Source of the DNA: Phosphoribacter sp964558825
Lineage (GTDB): Bacteria > Actinomycetota > Actinomycetes > Actinomycetales > Dermatophilaceae
Assembly: GCA_964558825.1 (NCBI GenBank)
Contig: CAZLGB010000032.1
Span: forward strand, 1-23,401
Direction: 5' to 3'
DNA: 23,401 nucleotides
Shown here: piece after piece, positions 14,048 through 20,446 of the stretch
Layout: every line of letters starts with the position of its first letter
Position numbering within the stretch: the first letter of the stretch is position 1
Notes under the pieces: generated by a model
Databases searched by the model: none
What the model was told of the DNA's origin: nothing
The model's input: only the letters and a program-made list of their open reading frames with translations
Program-made: the position numbers and the translations under genes

Positions 14048-14466
14048 CAGATGTCACCACCTTCGCGCCGCACGAACCGGCACTTCATCGGGAGCTTGTG
14101 CATGGCCAGGCGCATCGCCTCACGGGCCACCGGCTCCGGGACACCGGCCAGCTCGAAGAGAACGCGGCCGGGCTTGACGTTGACGACCCACCACTCCGGT
14201 GAGCCCTTACCCGAGCCCATGCGGGTCTCGGCGGGCTTCTTGGTCAGCGGGCGGTCGGGGTAGACGTTGATCCACACCTTGCCGCCACGCTTGATGTAGC
14301 GGGTCATGGCGATACGGGCCGACTCGATCTGACGGTTGGTCAGGTAGGTCGGCTCGAGGGCCTGGATGCCGAACTCGCCGAAGGCGAGCTCGTTGCCACC
14401 CTTGGACATGCCGTGGCGGTCCGGGTGGTGCTGCTTACGGTGCTTGACGCGACGCGGAATCAACAT
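14047..14466 (-). CDS. rplP: 50S ribosomal protein L16
   Basis: L16 organises the A-site region of the 50S and is essential for tRNA accommodation. The 139-residue protein starts MLIPRRVKHRKQHHPDRHGM and contains FGEFGIQALEPTYLTNRQIE and GSGKGSPEWWVVNVKPGRV, all family signatures. It begins 2 bp after the rpsC stop. Length is standard. Confidence 0.98.
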   Translation of the reverse strand: MLIPRRVKHRKQHHPDRHGMSKGGNELAFGEFGIQALEPTYLTNRQIESARIAMTRYIKRGGKVWINVYPDRPLTKKPAETRMGSGKGSPEWWVVNVKPGRVLFELAGVPEPVAREAMRLAMHKLPMKCRFVRREGGDI

Positions 14467-14468
14467 GG

Positions 14469-15314
14469 TCAGGCCTGCTCATTCTCGGTGCCGGCCGCCG
14501 CGAGGACGGGAGCCTCGGCGGCGACATCAGCGGACTCGGTGGCGTCGACCGGCATACCCTCGCGGTCACCGCGCCCCGCGCGCGGGGCGCGGGAGGAGCG
14601 CTCGGGACGGTCGCCCTCGCGACGCGGACCACGCGGGGGACGCGGGGCGGTGGCCTGCTGCTGGGCCAGCTCACGCGCGGTGAGGTCGCCCTTGTAGATC
14701 CAGACCTTGACGCCGATGCGACCGAAGGTGGTCTTGGCCTCGTAGAAGCCGAAGTCGATGTTGGCGCGCAGCGTGTGCAGCGGCACCCGACCCTCGCGGT
14801 AGAACTCCGAGCGGCTCATCTCGGCGCCGGCGAGCCGGCCCGAGCACTGCACCCGGATGCCCTTGGCGCCGGCGCGCAGCGCCGACTGCATGCCCTTGCG
14901 CATGGCGCGCCGGAAGGAGACACGGGCCGAGAGCTGCTCGGCGATGCCCTGAGCGACGAGCTGAGCGTCGATCTCGGGGTTCTTGACCTCGAGGATGTTC
15001 AGCTGCACCTGCTTGCCGGTGAGCTTCTCCAGCTCGCCACGGATGCGGTCGGCCTCGGCGCCACGGCGGCCGATGACGATGCCCGGCCGGGCGGTGTGGA
15101 TGTCGACCCGGACGCGGTCACGGGTGCGCTCGATCTCCACGCGGGAGATGCCGGCGCGCTCCATGCCCTTCTCCATGAGCTTGCGGATCGCGACGTCTTC
15201 CTTGACGTAGTCGCGGTAACGCTGACCCGTCTTGGTCGAGTCGGCGAACCACCGGCTCTTGTGCTCGGTCGTGATGCCCAGGCGGAAGCCGTGGGGGTTG
15301 ACCTTCTGCCCCAT
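14469..15314 (-). CDS. rpsC: 30S ribosomal protein S3
   Basis: S3 forms part of the mRNA entry site helicase with S4 and S5. The 281-residue product has the N-terminal MGQKVNPHGFRLGITTEHKS, a type II KH domain with GRRG at residues 82-85, and the C-terminal S3 domain with GRVPLHTLRANIDFGFYEA. Residues from about 212 onward form an Arg/Pro/Ala/Glu-rich tail, longer than in E. coli (233 residues total). Its ATG shares one base with the rplV stop. Confidence 0.98.
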   Translation of the reverse strand: MGQKVNPHGFRLGITTEHKSRWFADSTKTGQRYRDYVKEDVAIRKLMEKGMERAGISRVEIERTRDRVRVDIHTARPGIVIGRRGAEADRIRGELEKLTGKQVQLNILEVKNPEIDAQLVAQGIAEQLSARVSFRRAMRKGMQSALRAGAKGIRVQCSGRLAGAEMSRSEFYREGRVPLHTLRANIDFGFYEAKTTFGRIGVKVWIYKGDLTARELAQQQATAPRPPRGPRREGDRPERSSRAPRAGRGDREGMPVDATESADVAAEAPVLAAAGTENEQA

Positions 15315-15742
15315 CAGCGGGCTCCCTTCCGGGTGGACTTGGCGGACAGCTCGGGCTGGCTCACGACGACCGTGATGTGGCTGGTCCGCTTGTTGATGCG
15401 GGCGGCGCGCCCCTGCGCACGCGGCCGGAAACGCTTCATCGTCGGGCCCTCGTCGACGTATGCCGCCGAGACGACGAGCGCGCGCTCGTCGAACGCGGTC
15501 GAGGCCAGGTCGGCCTTGACGCGGGCGTTGGCCATGGCGCTCTGCAGCACCTTGCGCACCGGCTCGCTCGCCGACTGCTGGGCGAACATCAGCGTCGAGA
15601 CGGCGTCCGAGGCATTCTTGCCGCGGATCAGGTCGACGACACGACGAGCCTTCATCGGCGTGACGCGCACGTGGCGCGCGACGGCCGAGGCCTGCACGGC
15701 GGGGTCGGCGGACATGCTCTGCTCTTTCTGGTTGGCGGCCAT
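15314..15742 (-). CDS. rplV: 50S ribosomal protein L22
   Basis: L22 lines the nascent-peptide tunnel with L4 through a long beta hairpin; changes there can give macrolide resistance. The 142-residue form starts at ATG 15742, which shares one base with the rpsS stop (TGATG). An internal ATG nine codons later (MSADPAVQASAVARHVRVTP) is an alternative start. Core features are TPMKARRVVDLIRGK and MKRFRPRAQGRAARINKRTSHI (the hairpin and C-terminal signature). Confidence 0.97.
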   Translation of the reverse strand: MAANQKEQSMSADPAVQASAVARHVRVTPMKARRVVDLIRGKNASDAVSTLMFAQQSASEPVRKVLQSAMANARVKADLASTAFDERALVVSAAYVDEGPTMKRFRPRAQGRAARINKRTSHITVVVSQPELSAKSTRKGAR

Positions 15743-16023
15743 CAGCGACGACGCCCCTTCTTGTCGTCCTTGACGTGACCCTTGAAGGTGCGCGTCGGGG
15801 CGAACTCGCCGAGCTTGTGGCCGACCATCGACTCGGTCACGAAGACCGGGATGTGCTTGCGGCCGTCGTGCACGGCGAAGGTGTGACCGAGCATGTCCGG
15901 GCTGACGACCGAACGACGCGACCAGGTCTTGATGACGTTCTTGGTGCCCGCTTCGTTCTGGGCGTCCACCTTCTTCTGAAGGTGGTCGTCGATGAAGGGG
16001 CCCTTCTTGAGGCTACGAGGCAT
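15742..16023 (-). CDS. rpsS: 30S ribosomal protein S19
   Basis: S19 is in the 30S head and contacts the A-site tRNA and S13. The 93-residue product starts MPRSLKKGPFIDDHLQKKVD and has the signature GHKLGEFAPTRTFKGHVKDD. Length is typical. It sits 18 bp after rplB with its own ribosome binding site. Confidence 0.98.
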   Translation of the reverse strand: MPRSLKKGPFIDDHLQKKVDAQNEAGTKNVIKTWSRRSVVSPDMLGHTFAVHDGRKHIPVFVTESMVGHKLGEFAPTRTFKGHVKDDKKGRRR

Positions 16024-16041
16024 CTGTCAACGGCTCCTTGA

Positions 16042-16878
16042 TCAACGCTTCTTGCCAGTACGGCGGCGACGCACGATGAGCTTGTCGCTTTCCTTGTGGG
16101 CCTTGCGGGTGCGGCCCTCCTGCTGACCCCAGGGGCTCACCGGGTGGCGGCCACCGGAGGTCTTGCCCTCACCACCACCGTGCGGGTGGTCGATCGGGTT
16201 CATGGCGACACCACGGACGGTGGGGCGCTTGCCCTTCCAGCGCATGCGCCCGGCCTTGCCCCAGTTGATGTTGCTCTGCTCGGCGTTGCCGACCTCGCCG
16301 ACCGTCGCGCGGCAGCGGACGTCGACGTTGCGGATCTCACCCGACGGCATACGCAGCTGGGCGTAGGGGCCGTCCTTGGCGACGAGTTGCACCCGCGAGC
16401 CCGCGGAGCGGGCGATCTTGGCGCCCCCACCGGGTCGCAGCTCGATCGCGTGCACGACCGTGCCGGTGGGGATGTTGCGCAGCGGCAGGCTGTTGCCGGG
16501 CTTGATGTCGGCGGCCGGACCGTTTTCGACAACGTCGCCCTGCTTGAGCTTGTTGGGGGCGAGGATGTAGCGCTTGTCGCCGTCGGCGTAGTGCAGCAGC
16601 GCAATCCGCGCGGTGCGGTTGGGGTCGTACTCGATGTGAGCGACCGTCGCCGACACCCCGTCCTTGTCATGACGGCGGAAGTCGATCAGTCGGTAGGCAC
16701 GCTTGTGCCCGCCACCGATGTGCCGGGTCGTGATGCGCCCCGCGTTGTTGCGTCCACCGGTCTTGGCGATCGGGCGGACGAGCGACTTCTCCGGCGTGGA
16801 CCGCGTCACCTCGACGAAGTCCGCGACGGAGGCGCCACGGCGGCCCGGCGTCGTGGGCTTGAACTTACGGATACCCAT
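16042..16878 (-). CDS. rplB: 50S ribosomal protein L2
   Basis: L2 supports the peptidyl transferase centre and subunit joining. The 278-residue protein starts MGIRKFKPTTPGRRGASVAD. The conserved histidine in the loop NPIDHPHGGGEG is at residue 231. RNA-contact regions GGRNNAGRITTRHIGGGHKR and the basic C-terminus RRRRTGKKR are present. It follows rplW after 32 bp. Length and order are normal. Confidence 0.98.
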   Translation of the reverse strand: MGIRKFKPTTPGRRGASVADFVEVTRSTPEKSLVRPIAKTGGRNNAGRITTRHIGGGHKRAYRLIDFRRHDKDGVSATVAHIEYDPNRTARIALLHYADGDKRYILAPNKLKQGDVVENGPAADIKPGNSLPLRNIPTGTVVHAIELRPGGGAKIARSAGSRVQLVAKDGPYAQLRMPSGEIRNVDVRCRATVGEVGNAEQSNINWGKAGRMRWKGKRPTVRGVAMNPIDHPHGGGEGKTSGGRHPVSPWGQQEGRTRKAHKESDKLIVRRRRTGKKR

Positions 16879-16910
16879 GTGTGTTCCTTCGAGTCCCTAC
16901 TGGCCGGCCG

Positions 16911-17210
16911 TCAGGAGACGCTGCCGAAGATGTCGATCGAGCCCTCGCGGAGGGTGACGATCGCGCGCTTGGTGTCCTTGCGACGGCCGATCCCGAAACG
17001 GGTGCGGCGCGCCTTGCCCTGGCGGTTGAGGGTGTGGACCTTGTCGACCTTGACCCCGAAGACCTTCTCCACGGCGATCTTGATCTCGGTCTTGTTGGCC
17101 CGCGGGTCGACGACGAAGGTGTACTTGCCCTCGTCGAGCAGCCCGTAGGACTTCTCGGAGACGACCGGGGCGATGAGGATGTCGCGCGGGTCCTTGGTGT
17201 GGATGCTCAC
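16911..17210 (-). CDS. rplW: 50S ribosomal protein L23
   Basis: L23 is at the tunnel exit and docks trigger factor and SRP. The 99-residue product starts at GTG 17210-17208 (MSIHTKDPRDILIAPVVSEKS), overlapping the rplD stop as GTGA, so its translation is coupled to the long L4 form. Signatures VVSEKSYGLLDEGKYTFVVD and ANKTEIKIAVEKVFGVKV are clear. Length is typical. Confidence 0.98.
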   Translation of the reverse strand: MSIHTKDPRDILIAPVVSEKSYGLLDEGKYTFVVDPRANKTEIKIAVEKVFGVKVDKVHTLNRQGKARRTRFGIGRRKDTKRAIVTLREGSIDIFGSVS

Positions 17211-18136
17211 TTGGTGTCCTCCTCGGCGGCGGCGGCCTTGGCGCGGCTGCCGGCCTTGCGGAAGCCCGCAGCCTCGGCGTCGGCCGCGGTCTTGAACCAG
17301 AACTCGGCGACCGTCGCGTCATACCAGCGGCCCTCGGGCTCGTGGTAAAGACCCGAGTCGGCGTTGCCCTTGACGGTGTAGCCCTCGGGAGCCGAGCCGT
17401 CCTCGAGCGGCGCGACCGCACCGGCGGGCAGCTCGGCGGCCTCGGCAGCCGGCGCGTCGACGAGTGCGGCGGCCTTCTCGGCCTTGGCGGGCTTGTCGGC
17501 CTTCGGCGCCTTCTCGGCCTTGGCGGGAGCGGGCTCGGCGACGGCCTCGGCGCCACCGGTCAGCACGGCCAGCGAGCCGGTCGTGAAGACGATGTCGTCG
17601 GCGCACAGCACGTCATAGGTGTTGAGCTGGTCAACGGCCAGCACGTGCACCGAGTCGAGGTTGCGCACGCTCTTGAGCCCGACCATGTCGGCGCGCTCGA
17701 GCACGACGAGGAACTTGGTCCGGTCGGTCAGCCCGGCGAGAACCGCTGCGGCCTGGCCGGTCGACGGCTGCTCGCCGGCGACGAGGGCCTCGACGACGTG
17801 GACGCGACCGTTGCGGGCCCGGTCGGAGAGGGCACCGCGCAGGGCGGCGGCCTTCATCTTCTTGGGCGTGCGCTGGCTGTAGTCACGCGGCTGCGGGCCG
17901 TGGACGACGCCACCGCCGGCGAACTGCGGCGCACGGGTCGAACCCTGACGGGCGCGGCCGGTGCCCTTCTGGCGGTAGGGCTTCTTGCCACCACCGGAGA
18001 CCATGCCCCGGGTCTTGGTCGCGTGGGTGCCCTGGCGGGCGGCAGCGAGCTGCGCGGCGACGACCTGGTGGATCAGCGGGACGTTGACCTGGACATCGAA
18101 GATGTCCGCGGGCAACGAGGCGGTTGTGGTTGCCAT
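17207..18136 (-). CDS. rplD: 50S ribosomal protein L4 with C-terminal sunset domain
   Basis: L4 is an early assembly protein whose loop lines the peptide exit tunnel. In E. coli it also represses the S10 operon. The 309-residue product is about 100 longer than normal. Residues 1-195 are the L4 core, with the tunnel loop KKPYRQKGTGRARQGSTRAP (about 51-70) and QRTPKKMKAAALRGALSDRA. Residues 196-237 are an Ala/Lys/Glu/Pro linker. Residues 238-296 form a sunset-type domain: LEDGSAPEGY, KGNADSGLYH, RWY, AEFWF and AEAAGF, clearly homologous to the ArfC repeats. The ATG at 18136 is fixed because the preceding in-frame codon is TAG, so the N-terminus lacks roughly 15 residues that mycobacterial L4 has. 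Both the core and the extension are in one uninterrupted frame. Confidence 0.97.
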   Translation of the reverse strand: MATTTASLPADIFDVQVNVPLIHQVVAAQLAAARQGTHATKTRGMVSGGGKKPYRQKGTGRARQGSTRAPQFAGGGVVHGPQPRDYSQRTPKKMKAAALRGALSDRARNGRVHVVEALVAGEQPSTGQAAAVLAGLTDRTKFLVVLERADMVGLKSVRNLDSVHVLAVDQLNTYDVLCADDIVFTTGSLAVLTGGAEAVAEPAPAKAEKAPKADKPAKAEKAAALVDAPAAEAAELPAGAVAPLEDGSAPEGYTVKGNADSGLYHEPEGRWYDATVAEFWFKTAADAEAAGFRKAGSRAKAAAAEEDTK

Positions 18137-18141
18137 CTAGC

Positions 18142-18786
18142 TCAGGCCCCCTTGGACGCCGAGCGGACGAGGACGATGCCACCGCGGGGGCCGGGGACGG
18201 CACCCTTGATGAGCAGCAGCCCACGCTCGGCGTCGACGGCGTGGATCGTGAGGTTCTGGGTGGTCTGGCGCACGCCGCCCATCCGGCCGGCCATGCGCAC
18301 GCCCTTGAAGACGCGACCGGGGGTCGCGCAGGCGCCGATCGAGCCGGGCTTGCGGTGGTTGCGGTGGGCACCGTGGGAGGAGGAGACACCGGCGAAGCCG
18401 TGCCGCTTCATCACACCGGCGAAGCCCTTGCCCTTGGTCGTGCCGGTCGCGTCGACGGCCTGGCCGGCCTCGAACACCTCGACGGTGACCTCCTGGCCGA
18501 GCGCGTAGCTCGCGGCGTCAGCGGTGCGCAGCTCGACGAGGTGGCGGCGCGGGGTGACCCCGGCCTTCTCGAAGTGGCCCTTCATCGGCTTGTTGACCTT
18601 GCGCGGGTCGATCTCGCCGTAGCCCAGCTGCACCGCGGCATACCCCTCGCCGTCGCCACGCACCTGCGTGACGACGTTGGGAGCGGCCTTGACGACGGTG
18701 ACGGGGATCAGCCGGTTGTCGGCGTCCCACACCTGGGTCATGCCGAGCTTCTCGCCCAGCAGACCCTTGACAGTCCTCGTGTTCAT
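18142..18786 (-). CDS. rplC: 50S ribosomal protein L3
   Basis: L3 is one of the first proteins on 23S rRNA and reaches toward the peptidyl transferase centre. The 214-residue product starts MNTRTVKGLLGEKLGMTQVW. The central loop HGFAGVSSSHGAHRNHRKPG and GSIGACATPGRVFKGVRMAG is the family hallmark. It begins 10 bp after rpsJ and stops 5 bp before rplD. Length is normal. Confidence 0.98.
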   Translation of the reverse strand: MNTRTVKGLLGEKLGMTQVWDADNRLIPVTVVKAAPNVVTQVRGDGEGYAAVQLGYGEIDPRKVNKPMKGHFEKAGVTPRRHLVELRTADAASYALGQEVTVEVFEAGQAVDATGTTKGKGFAGVMKRHGFAGVSSSHGAHRNHRKPGSIGACATPGRVFKGVRMAGRMGGVRQTTQNLTIHAVDAERGLLLIKGAVPGPRGGIVLVRSASKGA

Positions 18787-18796
18787 CTGCAGACCC

Positions 18797-19105
18797 TCAG
18801 AGCTTGATCTCGATGTTGACGTCCGCGGGCAGGTCCAGACGCATCAGCGAGTCGACGGCCTTGGGCGTCGGGTCGATGATGTCGATGAGGCGCTTGTGCG
18901 TGCGCATCTCGAAGTGCTCGCGGGAGTCCTTGTACTTGTGCGGCGACCGGATCACGACGAAGACGTTCTTCTCCGTCGGCAGCGGCACCGGACCGACGAC
19001 GGTGGCACCCGCACGGGTCACCGTGTCGACGATCTTGCGCGCCGAGCTGTCGATGACCTCGTGGTCATAGGACTTCAGTCGGATGCGGATCTTCTGTCCC
19101 GCCAT
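18797..19105 (-). CDS. rpsJ: 30S ribosomal protein S10
   Basis: S10 is in the 30S head and, as NusE, takes part in transcription antitermination. The ATG at 19105-19103 gives 102 residues starting MAGQKIRIRLKSYDHEVIDS; longer open sequence upstream is leader and has no family match. The signature AGATVVGPVPLPTEKNVFVV is clear. It is the first gene of the S10 cluster and is preceded by a 379-bp leader. Confidence 0.98.
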   Translation of the reverse strand: MAGQKIRIRLKSYDHEVIDSSARKIVDTVTRAGATVVGPVPLPTEKNVFVVIRSPHKYKDSREHFEMRTHKRLIDIIDPTPKAVDSLMRLDLPADVNIEIKL

Positions 19106-19484
19106 CGAAAGTTCCGTCTCTCTACTCGCCAACACCTGCCGGGTCGGCTCCTCGGTTCTCCGACCCCCGAGGTCGGGCGTGTCGCGCCCGCTCCGCGGCC
19201 CGAGGCCGGGCACTCGCGTGCCCCGAACGCTCGGGTGTCGTCGATCCGGCCGGAGCCGGAGCTTGCGCTTCCCTCGGGCCACTCGCGGTGTCCGAGCCGG
19301 TGGGGTCTCTGCGTGAGTCAAAGACCCGCCCCCGGTCGAGGGGCGGCGGCTCCGGCTCCGGTTCCACCCAGAGCGCGTCGCCGCGCGTCAAGCAACCTGC
19401 CAATAGTGCCAGATGGCCCCCGTGCGGCTCAAATCCGCGCGTCGAACCGCCACTTCGACGGCGTGCCGCCTCGCCGATCGTGCG
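19106..19484 (-). other. Hairpin-rich S10-operon leader
   Basis: This 379-bp region upstream of rpsJ holds no credible gene. Perfect inverted repeats seen: CCGACC/GGTCGG (19160-19176), GGGCG/CGCCC (19175-19189, overlapping the previous by 2 bases), GGGCAC/GTGCCC (19208-19223, loop GCGA on the transcript), CCCGA/TCGGG (19222-19235), TCCGGC/GCCGGA (19245-19260), GGGTCT/AGACCC (19303-19327) and GCCCC/GGGGC (19328-19344). Several share bases and so are mutually exclusive. No T-tract terminator is visible. The S10 leader is the L4 autoregulation target in E. coli; a similar role here is only a hypothesis. Confidence 0.6.
19403..19432 (-). promoter_or_regulatory. Weak candidate promoter for the S10 operon
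   Basis: On the minus strand TTGAGC (19432-19427) is followed by 18 nt and CACTAT (19408-19403). The -35 is fair, the -10 is poor (3/6). It lies upstream of all leader hairpins, which is where the promoter should be. A second TTGACG (19391-19386) has no acceptable -10. Confidence 0.25.
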
Positions 19485-20378
19485 CTAGCGCTCAGCATCG
19501 ACAAAGCGCCGCGGGACGGCTCGGCGCAGCGTCGTCACCGCGACGCCGGCGACGAGCAGTGCGCCACCGAGCAATGCCAACGGCGTCGGCCGCTCGCCGC
19601 GCACGAGGAAGGCCGTCGTGATGCCGACGACGGGGACGAGCAACGAGTAGGGAGCGACCTCGGCCGCCTTGTGCCGCCCGAGCAGGGTGTTCCACACGCC
19701 GTAGCCGAAGAGTGAGGCCAGCAGCGCCGTGTATGCCGTGCTGGCCAGATTGGCGAAGCTCAGGTGGGTGAGCGCCGTCCCCACCGCCGCCGGACCCTCG
19801 ATGAGCAGCGCGAGCGCGAAGAGCGGCACCGGCACGACCAGCCCCGACCACACGGTGAGCGAGAGCCCATTGGGCGCGGGCAACCGGCGCACGGCGATAT
19901 TGCCGCCCGCCCAGCAGGCGGCGGCCGCGACGCACAGCCCCAGGGCGCCGAGTGGCACGGTGCCGCCCCTGCCCAGGCCGACGACGACCAGTCCGAGCAA
20001 CCCGAGCCCCACCCCGGCCAGTTGACGCGCGTGCGGCGCCTCCCCCAGCACGACCAGCCCGAGCACGACGGTGAAGGCCGCCTGGATCTGCAAGACGAGC
20101 GAGGCGAGCCCGGGCGGCATACCGAAGGCCAACGCGCTGTAGAGCAAGCCGAACTGCCCGACGCTGAGCAGCAGCCCGACGAGGGCGACGTCCTGCCAGC
20201 GCCCGGCCGGGCGCGGCACGAAGAACACGGCCGGCACGATGACCAGCACGAAGCGCATGGCGACGAAGAGCAGCGGCGGCACCCCTGCCAGGCCCCAGTC
20301 GATGACGACGAAGTTGGCGCCCCACACGCTGACGACGCCCAGGGCGAGCAGGCGGTCACGGGCGGTCACCTGCGCCAC
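19485..20378 (-). CDS. EamA-family (DMT superfamily) membrane transporter
   Basis: This 297-residue protein looks like a ten-helix drug/metabolite transporter with two EamA repeats (about residues 8-137 and 145-287). The first helix carries the typical VVSVWGANFVVIDWGL, and each half ends in a hydrophobic hairpin (for example LGLLGLVVVGLGRGG). Relatives export amino acids or other metabolites; the substrate cannot be read from sequence. The start is GTG 20378 with only a weak GGCAGA upstream; an in-frame stop lies 33 nt before it and no other start codon occurs between. It lies 68 bp after the M18 aminopeptidase and upstream of the S10 leader, and is probably unrelated to ribosome work. Confidence 0.88.
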   Translation of the reverse strand: MAQVTARDRLLALGVVSVWGANFVVIDWGLAGVPPLLFVAMRFVLVIVPAVFFVPRPAGRWQDVALVGLLLSVGQFGLLYSALAFGMPPGLASLVLQIQAAFTVVLGLVVLGEAPHARQLAGVGLGLLGLVVVGLGRGGTVPLGALGLCVAAAACWAGGNIAVRRLPAPNGLSLTVWSGLVVPVPLFALALLIEGPAAVGTALTHLSFANLASTAYTALLASLFGYGVWNTLLGRHKAAEVAPYSLLVPVVGITTAFLVRGERPTPLALLGGALLVAGVAVTTLRRAVPRRFVDAER

Positions 20379-20420
20379 TCTGCCGTATGCCGGGTGCCGT
20401 GCCCCGCGGATATCTCACCT

Positions 20421-20438
20421 CCCGGGACCGCGCCCGGG
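20421..20438 (-). other. Hairpin between the M18 aminopeptidase and the EamA gene
   Basis: CCCGGG (20421-20426) and CCCGGG (20433-20438) pair with a 6-nt loop just after the aminopeptidase stop. A single GTATGCCG lies at 20385. No T-tract follows, so this is at best a weak terminator. Confidence 0.35.
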
Positions 20439-20446
20439 TGTCGGGC

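Noticed and set aside
19122..19403. A 93-codon minus-strand open frame in the S10 leader
   Set aside because: It is Arg/Pro/Glu-rich with no ribosome binding site support, no recognisable domain, and covers the hairpin cluster. It is more likely untranslated leader.
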